Assembly (NCBI GenBank): GCA_037447605.1 | Contig: CM074814.1 | Coordinates: 2,181,309 to 2,245,308 of the forward strand | Length of the DNA: 64,000 nt | From: Zygnema circumcarinatum | Lineage: Eukaryota > Streptophyta > Zygnematophyceae > Zygnematales > Zygnemataceae | Direction: 5' to 3' | In this document: piece by piece, positions 13,097 through 24,323 of the stretch | Numbering within the stretch: the first letter of the stretch is position 1 | Layout of the letters: each line of letters opens with the position of its first letter | Position numbers and translations under genes: made by a program | Notes under the pieces: generated by a model | Databases searched by the model: none | What the model was told of the DNA's origin: nothing | The model's input: the letters and a program-made list of their open reading frames with translations, nothing else

Positions 13097-13648
13097 ATGA
13101 CTCCCTCCACTCAGCCCCGTTGCCAAATATGTGTGTCAGTAAGCTTGGATGTGCGTACAGGCAGCATGCATGTGTCTGACCTTCAATCTTGGAACGTGAC
13201 TCCGTCGACATTTGCTTTGAAATTGCCGGTCATGAGTGAATATGCAACAATGCACAGGAGGTCGGAGGATGTTGAACGACCTTTTTATCTTGATCAATGT
13301 GAAGTCCTAAGGTGCTTGGGGGCGATTGCAAACATGGAGGGGGAGGGGAGAAGGAAGGCATTAGAAAATCTCCAGCACTATTCCAGAGTCAATGATGCTG
13401 CTCGCGAGGCTATTGCGTCGGCTTCAGCACTGCCTGTGCTTATTCCTCTGCTCCACTCCAAGGACTCCTGGATAGTGGAAGCAGCTGTGACTGTTATTTT
13501 CAACATTTTTTTGCTCCCTCAGTATAAACTGGCAGCGATAGATTGCGGTGTTTTGCCTGCTCTGGTGCGAGTTTCTCTCGAGGCTGAAAGCAGCACTGCT
13601 CGTGAAGTTGCTGTAAATCTATCACTTCCGAAAGCAGTGAAAGAGTAA
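13097..13648 (+). CDS. Armadillo-repeat protein fragment
   Basis: Intronless 183-aa reading frame starting about 70 bp after the pseudouridine synthase stop. The second half reads as two armadillo units (EAIASASALPVLIPLLHSKD and DCGVLPALVRVSLEAESST followed by AVNLS), as in plant U-box/ARM proteins. No U-box is seen. Family members usually have six or more repeats, so this is a short protein, a partial gene or a decayed copy. ATG 13097 is the first in frame. The closeness to the upstream gene leaves little room for a promoter, so it may not be independently expressed. Confidence 0.5.
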   Translation: MTPSTQPRCQICVSVSLDVRTGSMHVSDLQSWNVTPSTFALKLPVMSEYATMHRRSEDVERPFYLDQCEVLRCLGAIANMEGEGRRKALENLQHYSRVNDAAREAIASASALPVLIPLLHSKDSWIVEAAVTVIFNIFLLPQYKLAAIDCGVLPALVRVSLEAESSTAREVAVNLSLPKAVKE

Positions 13649-14458
13649 AAGGCGAATGATCATTGCGCAAGTCCTTGCGCAAAAGTCGAGAATGCTCATT
13701 TGGTGTTGATCATCAGAAGTACATTGAAAAGGGTCACTGTGAAGAATTGACATGAAAAAGTGTAACAACGACCTTCAACACAGCCAGCAAATTCTAAAGA
13801 GTCGAAAATGAACACTGCCAATGTTTGGCACCGTACAGACAAGCTGCAGATGGAGGGTTCCATACAGAGACAGACAGACAGTAATGTTGCCAATGGTTGG
13901 CTCCATACAGTAGTAGCCGTACATTGAGCATCCTATGGACTCTTTGCTCCTGAACATGATGCAGATGCCATGAGCACCCATGGCCATCATCATCATCATG
14001 TGCTCAAGCCATGGGAGCCAGTGCATGCAGAGCATGTCCCTCCGCACAAGAGAAGAAACGAGCAAAGAAAACACCACACGCATTGCAGTATTCGCATCTT
14101 CAGAGGACCACACACAGTTGAAAAAAACACATTTCAGAAACTTCAAAGCGTGCAGTTTGCTGAAAATAAAAATGACTGCCAAAAGCAATGGAAAATTAAA
14201 AAAGTAGAAGCCCAACTTTCTCTCTAAGCCCCAGCCCTTCATCTTTTGGGTTTTCCACGTTGTCATTTTCTCCAAAGCTAACTCACAGTCTGGACTTTGC
14301 ATCCCTTTAAAAAAAAAGTTGAAAAAGAAAAAAGGTCAAATCTTTCACCTACGGCAAACTTCTGCTCGAGCTTAAAAAGGAAACCGAGCCTTAAATATCA
14401 CTAAAAATGACACCTTTAAATTATTCAATGCCAAAATTTGGCATTTTCTGGCCCTCCT
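13649..14458. other. Intergenic, AT-rich
   Basis: Convergent 3' region between the ARM fragment (+) and the kinase (-). Nothing coding is supported. It contains short imperfect repeats (CCATACAGAGAC / CTCCATACAG) and A-runs at 14307-14335. Confidence 0.5.
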
Positions 14459-16147
14459 CTACATTCTTCCTCTCACCCAAAAGTTCAGCCAACGACCATG
14501 CAGAATATTTTCAAACGTTGGCCTCTCTTCCTTGGCCGACAACATTTCAAAAATCAACTTCTTTGCATGGTGTGACACCTTTTCCCAGTGCGGCCCGCTA
14601 AAGGGCCCCTGACCTTGACCGGGGAAGTCGCCCCCCAACATTCTGTATAGAAGCACACCCGCGGACCAAACGTCCGCAGGCATTCCGTACGCCATATCCC
14701 ACGCGACCTCCGGCGCCATATACAAAGGAGTCCCGCAAACTCCGCCATACACCTCACTCCCGTGCTCGAGTCCGAGCGATAACCCGAAGTCGGCAATCTT
14801 TACGTGCTCTAACCCTTCCCCTTTGTCCTTCACTAATATGTTCTCGAGCTTCAAATCTCTATGCAAGAGATTTCTCGAGTGCATTTCTACCATGCCTTTA
14901 CAAATCTGATGAAATACTTGGGCTGCTTTCCATTCAGGAAAGCATCCTCCCCACTCGTTGAGTTGGTCGAGGAGGGACCCCCCCTCGCACAACTCCATCA
15001 CGAAATAAACATTTGAAGCGTCTTGGAACACTTGCCTCAGTTCGACAAAGTGTTGATTATCTTGGAGGCGCCACATTGCGAGTGCTTCTACCTCCAACGC
15101 CTCCACGTCAGCAGTTTCCTTCACCACGCATTTGCATGCGACCAGTTCCGACGTCGCGCGATCGCGACACGCCCAGACAGCCCCGAAGCCTCCCTCGCCC
15201 AATTTGAAGAGGAAGTCGAATCGCTGGAAGGGATCGAAGAGCTCGAACTGTGGAAAGAAGAGAGGGGAGGAAGGCTCCTCTCGGCCTCTCTCCTCTTCTC
15301 CGAAAACGTCAAAGTAGAGGGGGCCCAAACAGACTCGCGCCTCCTCTGAAGGGATCTCCGCATCCCTCAACGATGCATCTTTGGCCTCCCCAAAGATGGT
15401 GTAATAAAGCCCGCCGAGGCATTCCCGCGCATCACACGAAGGAACCTCCTCCTCCGCACTCCCATTCGTCTCTCTCTCAGCCTGCCTCTCACTCTGTCCC
15501 AATCCCTTACTGTCTCCCGAACCCATCTCCTCTCCCAATCCGAGTCCCTCTCCCTCTCCCTCTTCCTCTCCTCCATCCTCTACCTCTGCCTCATCCTCTC
15601 CCTCATCCTCTACCTCTTCCTCTTCCGGTCCCTCTTCCTCTCCCTCTTTCTCTCCCTCCTCCTCTATCTTGGCCTCATCCTCTCTCTCACCATATAACAC
15701 TTCCTCTGCCTCTCCCTCTCCCTCTTCCTCTCCTCCATCCTCTACCTCCGCCTCATCTTCTCCCTCATCCTCCACCTCTTCCGCTTCCGATCCCTCTAAT
15801 TCTCCCTCTTTCTCTCCATCCTCCTCTACATCTGCCTCATCCTCTCCCACTTCCTCTACCTCTTCCTCTCCCGATCCCGCTACCTCTCCCTCTCCCTCGT
15901 CCTCTCCCACTACTTCCACCTCTGCCGCTCCCTCCCTCGCCCCCTCTTCCTCTACCAATTCGGTCAATCGGTCATTCTCATACCTCACATGTCTCAGTCT
16001 CGGAACAGCGCTAAATCCGAGCAATTCCGGCAGCGCGACATCCGCGAGGAACGCGATGAAGCCGCGCGCCTCCTCCAGCAGCAGCGCGCTGTCAGCCATG
16101 GCTTCCAGTAGGCCCCTCCGCCCCGCCGAAGACACGACCAGCCCCAT
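14459..16147 (-). CDS. Ser/Thr protein kinase with acidic N-terminal region
   Basis: Single-exon gene, 562 aa. Residues about 62-210 are Glu/Gly/Asp-rich with repeated EVEDEGEDEAEVEDGGEEEG-type units. Residues 238-254 and 267-284 form a duplicated motif (ECLGGLYYTIFGE and VCLGPLYFDVFGE). The kinase domain covers about 311-555: glycine loop GEGGFGAVW (317-325), catalytic Lys339 in VACK, HRDLKLEN (429-436, Asp431), DFG (453-455) and APE (478-480), so all catalytic residues are present. The HRDLKLEN sequence and spacing are closest to CAMK/CDPK kinases, but no EF hands follow; the chain ends soon after the domain. The acidic repeat may bind basic partners (inference). Start is the ATG at 16147. 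Confidence 0.85.
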   Translation of the reverse strand: MGLVVSSAGRRGLLEAMADSALLLEEARGFIAFLADVALPELLGFSAVPRLRHVRYENDRLTELVEEEGAREGAAEVEVVGEDEGEGEVAGSGEEEVEEVGEDEADVEEDGEKEGELEGSEAEEVEDEGEDEAEVEDGGEEEGEGEAEEVLYGEREDEAKIEEEGEKEGEEEGPEEEEVEDEGEDEAEVEDGGEEEGEGEGLGLGEEMGSGDSKGLGQSERQAERETNGSAEEEVPSCDARECLGGLYYTIFGEAKDASLRDAEIPSEEARVCLGPLYFDVFGEEERGREEPSSPLFFPQFELFDPFQRFDFLFKLGEGGFGAVWACRDRATSELVACKCVVKETADVEALEVEALAMWRLQDNQHFVELRQVFQDASNVYFVMELCEGGSLLDQLNEWGGCFPEWKAAQVFHQICKGMVEMHSRNLLHRDLKLENILVKDKGEGLEHVKIADFGLSLGLEHGSEVYGGVCGTPLYMAPEVAWDMAYGMPADVWSAGVLLYRMLGGDFPGQGQGPFSGPHWEKVSHHAKKLIFEMLSAKEERPTFENILHGRWLNFWVRGRM

Positions 16148-16314
16148 CTCTCTCCCTCTGCGCTCAAGGCCGCGTCTTTCTCTCTCTCTCCCTCCCTTAT
16201 CCTCTCCCTCCCCCTCTCCCTCTCTGGCCCTCCCTCCCTCAGAGAGGTGTTTGACCGCGCGTCCGCCCGCCGCCCCGTCACTCGCGCTGCGCCACGAGGA
16301 AGTAAAGATCAGTC

Positions 16315-16964
16315 GCCACGTGGTGGCATCGCAGTGGTCGATGTTACCACGTCGGACGAAGCGCGCGGCCGAGATCGCTTTTTAGCGCCACGTCATCATC
16401 CCGAGGGCGGGCCCGTCCGTACGGTCGGAGGGCTCCCTCGCGAGGGCTTGAAAATTTGCGCAGCTTTTGAGGAGTTTCGTTTCGTCCGCCACGTTCGGGC
16501 AGAAATAAATGTTCCCGCACGCCCGAAATGGCTGTACGGGCGCTCCGCATCGCTTGACGGACGGCGCAGATGCGTTCACCGTTGGCTGCCCGCGGCAAAT
16601 GTTTCAGTCGGTGCTGCCTGCCCGCTTCCCGCCGTCGAATTTTCTGATCTGACGATGTTTCGCGTCCTCGGCCTCCGCCAAATGTATCACTCGCGAGGTG
16701 CCCTGATCCTTGGCACGTGGGATGGCACTGAGTTTTCTTGAGAACCAGTACTTGGCACATGACTTCAATTATGGGAATAATACTACGCATATTACGTATT
16801 CTATAAATATGTCAACTATTTTGTCAAGGTGTTGTTACCGGCCATTAGTCCAGATACGTCCAAGCGCGCTTTCGCTAAAGACAAAATGTCATAAAAGCTG
16901 ACCGGAGATTGGCCAATCAGCGTGTGCCAGCTCATCCATACGAGACCACATTATGCCACGTGGC
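16315..16964. promoter_or_regulatory. G-box/CCAAT elements upstream of kinase
   Basis: GCCACGTGG at 16315-16323, ACCACGTC near 16340, GCCACGTCATC near 16388, ATTGGCCAAT (two head-on CCAAT boxes) at about 16911-16920, and the perfect 10-bp palindrome GCCACGTGGC at 16955-16964. CACGTGGC is the classic ABRE/G-box bound by plant bZIPs; CCAAT is bound by NF-Y. Promoter function is inferred from position. Confidence 0.45.
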
Positions 16965-17247
16965 ATTTTTTGGGTCCACATGGCGCGCTGTGACGATGCC
17001 ACGCTTCGCTCTCCTCCTTTCGTTCCGCTACGCGACAGTTTTGTTCATAGGTGGCACTCTAAGAGGATGATTTCAACCTGACGGGTTTCTTCTTCTTCTT
17101 CATTTTTTCTTCTTTTGGGCGAGCGACCAGTGGACGAACCAACCGCCCATCAACAAACAAACGCAGCGCTTGGAATACAACACAATAATACGATACTGGG
17201 GGGGGCAGACTTGGCGGAACTTCGCTAAGAAACGGACACACACGCCA

Positions 17248-17348
17248 AGCTCTAGCACTACCTCTAGCTCTAGCTCCAGCTCTAGCTCTAGCTTTAGCTC
17301 TAGCTCCAGCTCTACCTCTAGCTCTAGCCCTAGCTCTAGCTCTAGCTT
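17248..17348. repeat. (AGCTCT)n hexamer array
   Basis: About 16 near-exact units of AGCTCT with AGCTCC and AGCCCT variants. AGCT is self-complementary, so the array can fold on itself. Confidence 0.85.
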
Positions 17349-17385
17349 GATTACAACAACAAAAGACAGAGAGAGAGCGAGAATC

Positions 17386-17450
17386 ATCCATCCATCCATT
17401 CATCCACCCATTCATTCATCCATCCATCCATCCATTCATCATACATACAT
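17386..17450. repeat. (CATC)n microsatellite
   Basis: CATCCATCCATT-type tetranucleotide run. Confidence 0.85.
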
Positions 17451-17497
17451 GGCCTGTCGCGACAACAAACCACGCACACTGGATTCGCCTATCGCCC

Positions 17498-17635
17498 CGA
17501 TACGATACGATACGCGTGGCGCATGCCAGACTGAATATCGAGATACTTCTGTATCATATCGGTCCTCGGTTTTGGACTTCGGCAGTGTGGCGCGGTCGAG
17601 GCCACGTGATATATCGTATCTCCTGGGATATATCA
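17498..17635. repeat. CGATAC dispersed element, second copy
   Basis: CCGATACGATACGATACGCG at the left, then GATATATCGTATC and GATATATC at the right, with GCCACGTG between them. Same composition as the element at 8252-8333. Confidence 0.55.
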
Positions 17636-17811
17636 AATCGCCGTTTAATACCAGGTCTATGCTAGTTTCCAGTTACTGTTCAACTGCCTTCCAGTTCCAT
17701 GCTAGATTTTATGGGCTCACGCTCCAAAAACGTTAGCTGAGACTGCGGTTCGCTGTGGCAAATTTGGTTTTAGAAATTCTAGGAGAGCCGTGCACTGCAG
17801 GATACGATTCA

Positions 17812-17905
17812 CGGGGTTAGAGTTCAGGTTTTTGGGTTTTAGAACATCAGGATTTAGGGTTAAGAGCATGCAGGTTTTGGGATTTCAGGGTTTACTCAAT
17901 GTCCA
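17812..17905. repeat. Degenerate telomere-like array
   Basis: Scattered GGGTTAG, TTTGGGTTTTAG, ATTTAGGGTTAAG and TTTCAGGGTTT units, a diverged relative of the plant telomere unit. Confidence 0.5.
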
Positions 17906-17970
17906 AAACGGCATTTGCCTCCCTTTTTCTTTTTTAAATCACCCAATTCTCAGTGACAATGTCAGAAGAT

Positions 17971-18033
17971 GTGGCATTGATCTCAAGATGGCGATGCCAT
18001 CAAATGTGCATGGACAAAATCATCATGGGAACA
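17971..18033 (+). repeat. Dispersed repeat, copy 1 of 3
   Basis: Begins GTGGCATTGATCTCA and continues through GCCATCAAATG and CATGGACAAAAT. Two further copies lie at 28177-28265 (+) and 37192-37292 (-). No coding sequence or terminal repeats seen. Confidence 0.75.
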
Positions 18034-18125
18034 TGAACATGACATCATCACCTTGTCATGTATTATCCACATGAAGCGCCAGGACCACTTTCAGAGGGCG
18101 GTCTGCCTCCATGCCCTCCTCCTCC

Positions 18126-18292
18126 TCAGGGGGAGCGCAGGGTCCCAAATCCGACCTCGCCCTCCCCTCGCCGCTTGCAGGCCCGCCCTCCTCCTCCTCC
18201 TCCCTCCTCCCGAGCCTCCTCACCGCCCTCCGAGGGGAGTCCGAGTCCGTGCGAGGCCGCGAACCGCCAAAGGGCGACGCAGTTTTCCATTT
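18126..18292 (-). other. Possible last exon of WRAP53-like gene
   Basis: After an acceptor (TTGGCAG) the frame reads EMENCVALWRF and then a Gly/Glu-rich tail to a stop at 18126. The ENC..LW motif matches the C-terminal end of WRAP53 proteins. It joins the preceding exon only if that exon is read one base out of frame and spliced at the strong donor GTAAGG (after 18595). This suggests a frameshift, a sequence error or an unrecognised splice. Confidence 0.45.
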
Positions 18293-18614
18293 CTGCCAAG
18301 CCCCCGCCCCCACCGGAGGAGTCAACCTTCCTTTCGGCTGCGCCCCAACCAACTCGGAGAAGGAGGATAGGGATGCATGTGTCCTGAGCTATTGGCGCTA
18401 TTGACACAACGGTGGGCCAATGATAGCCGGACACCGAAATCTCTATCAAGAGAAGGCATTCAACCGTGGAAGCCATGTTTCCTTCATATACAGTTTCCTT
18501 CCTCTGTGAAAAAAACATGAGGGAGACTATGAGCCACCCCTTGCCCTGCCCCCTCCAATCCTTCCTTCCGGGGGACCTCCCGCCCTTGCCTTACCTTGCA
18601 GAGCAGACGGCCAC

Positions 18615-21600
18615 TCAGGGCGAGCCTGCGACCTCTTCCTCCTCTTCAGATTCGCAGGAGATTTCGAATCGTCGCCGGCCGGAGGACGTAACTGCGAGCG
18701 GGAGGGAAGGATGAAAACTGAACCCGTTCACCGTATCTGAAGGACGGACGGTCCCCCAAGGAACACCGTCAATGGGATTTTTAAGTCGGACTTAGAGCAC
18801 ACGTGTGAAAACTCCTCATCACATGCATTGCGTGAACTTTGAAGGATGTTTGCAAGGTGGGACTCCAGGTAAATATGGTTGGGGGCCCCTCCCTCCCGCC
18901 CTCCCCCCTTCCCTTGCTCCCCCTCCCCGTCCCCTTCCCCCTTCCCACGTTTCCCCCGTCCCGCCCCTTTTTCCCCCCTCCCCCTCTTCCCCCTTTCCCC
19001 CCCTTCGCCCTCCTTCTCCCCCTTCCCCCTCCCTTCCCCCTTCCACCCCCTTTCCCTTCCCCCCCTTCCTCCCCCCCTTGCCCTTTCTTCCTTTCTCCTC
19101 TCTCACTTCTCATCTCCTCTCCCTCTCCTCTCCTTCCTTCACTCCCTCTCCCCCTCTCCCTCCTCCCTTCCCATTTCTCCTTGCTCCCTCTGATTTGCCT
19201 GCTCCTCTCACTCCTCCATCTCCTCCTCCTCTCCTCTCCTCCTTGCACTCCTCCACTCCTCCACTTCCTCCCTTCCACTCCCTCCTCCCTCCTTCCTCAC
19301 TTCTCCCCTCTCCACTCTCCCCCTTCTCCCGCTCCTCCTTCCCCCTCCCCCCTTCCCTCCCCCCTCCCTCCTCCCTCCCTCCCTCTTCCTCCACTGCACC
19401 TCCTCTTCCCTTCCCCCTCCCCCCTCCCCTCCTTCCCCCTCCCCCCTCCTCCCCTCCCTCCCACTCCTCCTCCCTCTCCCACCCTCCCTCTCCTCTCCTT
19501 TCCCTCCTTTCCCCCTCCCCCTCCTCCCCCTTTGCCTCTTGTCTCCCTCCCTCCCCCTTCCCTCCCCCTTCCCCTTCCCCCTTCCCTCCTCCCCCCCTCC
19601 CCCTTCTCCCCTCTTCTCCCTCCCTCCCCCTCCCTCCCCCTCCCTCCCTCCCTCCCCCTTCCCTCCCCCTCCCTCCCTCTCCCTCCTCTCCCTCTCTCCC
19701 TCCCCCTCCACTCTCCCCTCCCCTCCTTTCCCCTCCTTCTCCCTTCCTCCTCCTCCCTCCCTCCCCCTTCCTTTCCCCCCTTCCCCCTTCTCCCTCCCTT
19801 CTCCCTCCCTTCCCCCTCCCTCCCCCTCCCTCCCCCTTCCCTCCCCCTTCCCCCTCCCTTCCCTTCCCTCCCTTCCCTCCCTCCCTCCCCCTCCCTTCTC
19901 CCTCCCCCTCCCCTCCCCTCCCTTCTCCCTCCCTCCCCCTCCCTCCCTCTCCCTCCCCCTCCCTCCCTCCCTCCCTCCTCCCTCCCTCCCCCTCCCTCCT
20001 CCCTCCCTCTCCCTCCCCCTCCCCCCCTCCCTCCCTCCCTCCCTTCCCCTCCCCCCCTTTCCCCTTTCCCTCCCCCTCCCCCTTCCCTCCCCCTCCCCCT
20101 CTCCCTCCCTTCCCTCCTCCCCCTCCCTCCTCCCTTCCCTCCCTCCTCCCCCTCCCCCTCCTCCTCCCCCTCCCCCTCCCTCCTCTCGCTCTCCCTCTCC
20201 CTCGCTCTCTCCCTCCCTCACCTTCTCACTCCCCCACTCCCACTCCTCCCATTCTCACACTCGCCCCTGCGCCCTCCCCCTCCACCCCCACCCTCCTCCC
20301 CCTTCCTTCCCTCCGTCCCTCCCTCCTTCCCACCCTCCCTCCCTCCCTCCCTCCCTCACTACCTCCCTCCCTCACTACCTCCCTCCCTCAAAAACTAGGC
20401 CAAAGTTAAAAAGACCATGTCACCAGCATGCGGCCTACAGCAAGCTTTGCTTCCTCCGGTGAGCTCTGGCTCACCTGCAGCCGCTTGAAAACTGTGAACG
20501 CATTCCTCTGTGGAGAGGTCAAATATGCGCACTGCACCGTCCTGTCGCATCAATCCAGAATAAAAAAGAATACGATCAGCAAACACCATCGTTTCCGGCT
20601 CTACGAGAGAGTTACGACACACTGAAAACTCCCTGCTGACTAACTAACTACTGACTACTTTACTTTACTTACTTTCTAACTTACTGCACTGCTGTCTGCT
20701 GCAACAGTGGCATCCCTCTGTCTACCCACAGAGGTCATGGCATGAACGGTTAACATCCCTAAAATCTCTAAAATGAAATCTGACCGGTGACAAAAGGTGC
20801 GAATCTATCTCAAAAAGGTGTGTGAATAGACCCTCACTACACTTGGGATGAACGGTTAACATCAAGCAAGAGAATCTCCACCGCCCATACCTCTCCGCCT
20901 GATGCCCAGTGCCGACCACACGCTTCAATGTCAAATGCGATGCGCTGATTGGCTCCTGTACTTAATCTCTGCAATCTATCTCCCCCTCACAGTCCCAGAA
21001 ATGGGTCATGTTCGCAGAGCGCACCTTGACAGCCCAAACATGTTCTAGAGTGAGTGCTGAAGCTTCATCACTTCCAAATTCCTCCCCTCAAAATAACTAT
21101 GTGCAGAAGGCATGTTAACACTGCACGATGACTACTTTCAATGCAGACATCAGAAATGAAAAAAAAAGGTGTCCTCGCACATGTGCATACGAATTGGAAG
21201 AAGCTCACCTATAGACTACTCCTGCCGTTTGGCGCACATCCCAACACAAAATCTCTGCATCCTGCCACAATAGAATCCGCCCCTTCTCTCTTGGTTGGAA
21301 AAGGGCGCCTTTCTGCTCTCCTCTCCCCCTCTCTCGTCTCGCCTCACTGTATCTAGAAGGTGAGGGAGATGTGGAACTAGTCGAGACATGAAAACTAAGC
21401 ATTGAGCCATCGACAATTCTTAACCACCGCATAAACAGGTTTCGGACTCGTTGGATGAGCATCCAAAGATTCCTGAGTCATTTAAAGATAAAGAAAAAAA
21501 TTACCGCACAAGAATGCGATTTAACCGTTCCTGCCCACTTCTGAACACACATCATGTTCGTTGAAGTATACAATCACCCAAAATGGCACTTTTCCAGTTA

Positions 21601-23709
21601 AACCAAAAATCATGAGCGATACATACAGATTACTCGCACTTCACAGAGCCTGCATAGCCCAAACAGAAGAGATGGAGACAAGGGGAAGACGGCTACACCT
21701 TTCGTCCGCCCGTGTAAAGATAATTCCCATCCCGGGAAAACTGAACCTGCAACCATTCGTCGTCTAAACACCATGTTTATGTTTTTTCGTGGATTTTCTG
21801 TTGAATATCACCAGCAAATTGGCCGTGAAGCAACGGGAGGAGAAGAAGAAAGCGGGAGAGGAAGGGAGGTAAGCATGTGGGGAGGAAAGGACCTGCGTGA
21901 CACCTCCCTTTTGCCCATGCAGTACGCAGAGGAGTTCCATTGTCGATTCACTGTAAAGTCCGGTTGTGCGATTGTATGACCCACATGCAAACATCCCCGA
22001 GTGGTCCGGATTGAAGGCAATGCACGAGATGATGATGCCTGCAGAGAGGCCAAAAGGGTGAGAAAAATATTGTGTCCGTCATTTCGATAGCATGCACACA
22101 TCAGGAAGGAAGGAAGGCGATGAGAGGAAATGGCTGCTGTGCATGCTGAAAGTTGAAGTGCAATTCAGAGGTTTCACCACCTGTTTGACCGTCTTCGCTT
22201 CTGTTCAGAGTAGAACGCTCGGAATAGTCTCGAACGGGCCGGGCAGTATCAAAGACTCTGATCATCTTGTTGTACCCGCAGAAGAGCCTTCACACCATCC
22301 GCCAAAAAAAATTACTTTAAAGCAAAACAAAAATTCGAGTAAAGTGAGTTCGACTTAGTTTGACTCATGAGATAATTACAAGAGGAGTTGTTGACAAACG
22401 AGCTTCATTATGCTTTCCTCTGCTCTCTATTCCGGTTCCTTGGAACAGAACAAGCGGGAAAAAGCGGACATTGTTGCAAAATGAGGAGAGAAACAACAGT
22501 AACCTTTGCTAGAAAAAAATAGAAATCAAGTTCAGAATGCAGTCCAATCACCCCACGAGCAGACCTGAACGTGAACTACAAATTTGCTGTTGAGCTTTAA
22601 TTTCTCGTTCCATAGCCTTCACATGTATAGGCTGATCTTGGATGCCACTGGAGCAACAGTCTGAATGACATGGACTGTGCTCACTTTGTACCTGATGTGT
22701 TGAATGCCAAGCTATAGGCAGCTGTAATCTCGTCCATAGCATCATATGCTCGATATGTGCAGCGCAACTGCCCCCATTGCCCCACAGCTTCAAGTCAATT
22801 TGCAGCTTATTGCGAATTCCATGTTCGAGGTCTGGACAACCTTACCGACCATTGGGTTAGGGGAAAATCTGATACAGAGCAACCAGCATCAGGAATAGCC
22901 TGCCTATTTGCAGGTTGCTACGTCAAGAAGCACACCATAGAACCACTGAGCGCACTGCTTCCATCTATCTCAAAAGCTAAGTATGGTCGTTCTAGGCTTA
23001 CCATTTTTGGAAAACGATGGACTGCCTATTCAACACAATAAATCAAGCATCGAATCTCATGTTTGCGTGAATCATCCACGCATCCAACATGGGCGGCTTT
23101 TATAGGTGAACCTTACGAAATGAAAGAAGGGAAAGGATGCCGGCTCATCACCTTTGATGAGAGCGGGTGCCCATTCAACCGGAGCATTCCCACACCTATT
23201 GTGCAATCCAGAATAAACCAGTAACTCCATTAACTGGACCTTCTGCCACTTTAAATCCTGACATCACCTCCTTCCTAATCACCTATAAGTGAAAAAATGG
23301 AATTTCAACTGTGTGCGAACATGTAGAGTCTCCACACAAGTCAATCAATTGCTGGAGAAGTAAACATGCATACTCAGCAGTATTTTGATGCACTGGACTA
23401 AGAACCAAATAGGGTTGTGAAACGCAGTTGGGGATACTTATACATTTCAACACCATAGTCCAACACTGGCTCTCCATGGATCTGACCATAGCCCTCGTCC
23501 TGTGATCGCGTGTCGTAGGCCGGACCGTACGAGTCACACATGTCATTCAAGTAGCCCTCCCGAAGCTCAACCAGTCTCGCATGATGGTCAATTCGTTCAC
23601 TCTCTGCATTAGTGACAGTCGTCCGCTCTTCAATGACAACCTTTTCCCCATCCTCGCCAGAAGGGAAAATAGTTTCCCTGTAGACAGAGGTCGTAGAGAG
23701 AGATGCCAT
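18615..23709 (-). CDS. WRAP53: WRAP53/TCAB1-like WD-repeat protein
   Basis: Known family role: binding Cajal-body RNAs and telomerase RNA for RNP assembly. Supported exons: 22767-22685 (LRCTYRAYDAMDEITAAYSL), 22287-22181 (LFCGYNKMIRVFDTARP), 22038-21893 (CIAFNPDHSGMFACGSYNRT), 21746-21699 (VQFSRDGNYLYTGGRK), 21261-21209 (DAEILCWDVRQTAGVVYR), 20966-20891 (TGANQRIAFDIEACGRH), 20541-20475 (DGAVRIFDLSTEECVHSF) and 18736-18615 (TVNGFSFHPSLPL, then SSGRRRFE and an acidic run). From 22767 on, all phases join. An N-terminal exon from ATG 23709 and a fragment reading APVEWAPALIKG near 23150 are likely, but the first WD blades between 23444 and 22767 could not be found. In this frame the chain stops at 18615, short of the family's usual end (see 18126-18292). 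The intron 20474-18737 holds the giant pyrimidine tract. Confidence 0.8.
18885..20395. repeat. 1.5-kb polypyrimidine tract within an intron
   Basis: About 1.5 kb made almost only of C and T on the + strand (CCCTCC, CTCCCT and CCCCTT units, irregular). On the transcribed minus strand this is GGGAGGG-rich, with very many closely spaced runs of three or more G. It lies inside the intron 20474-18737 of the WRAP53-like gene. The long open frames on either strand are compositional artefacts. Confidence 0.95.
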
Positions 23710-24323
23710 CTGCAATATTGGGCACAAGGAGCGAGGTCCATGCCTTTTATCAGCATCCTATGCAGCCAAATATGCAATACGATCTTGACGATAATAAAAG
23801 GGGCGTTTCTTATTCTTATAGACCAGCTAAATACGTTACCACTACAAAAAACCGCCAAAAACGATACAAAACTACCTTTCAGCCTTCTTATACAATTCCT
23901 GCTTGGAACTGATGCTTTTAATCAGGAAGCTTGCCTTAACGTTGCCAACCCTAAATTTTAGCCAGAGTAGTGCAAAACCTGCTTTGATTTCAGAAAGGCG
24001 GAACATCACCGTGTCCGTTAGAAGATGCTGAAACTAATCAATGAAAAGTCAGTCATACCTTTAGCAGGAGCCCTCTTCCTGCACACAAGGGCAGCGGCCC
24101 CTTCCCCGCGAAGATGAGAACGGCCGCCATAGCCTGATGGGACCCTCCCTCCCGGTCAAAACCAAACTCGGCCCGAGCAGGCGGCACCGTCTTGCATGGC
24201 ATTCGGGTTCCTTTCCGGCTTTCAGACTCCGCGAGCTCGATTCGTCGTTGTCAAAAGGTTCAAGTGTGAACGCGCCAAATCATATCGTTCATCCACGAAA
24301 GTCACGATTGTCAAGCAGGACCA

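Noticed and set aside
15250-16385. Plus-strand Ser/Pro-rich frames opposite the kinase
   Set aside because: They are the antisense of the acidic GAG/GAA repeat of the kinase; only the minus frame shows a protein domain.
18805-20462. Very long open frames (500+ codons) on both strands
   Set aside because: They consist only of Pro/Ser/Leu (or Gly/Arg/Glu) because the DNA is C/T only. Flanking exons place the tract inside an intron.
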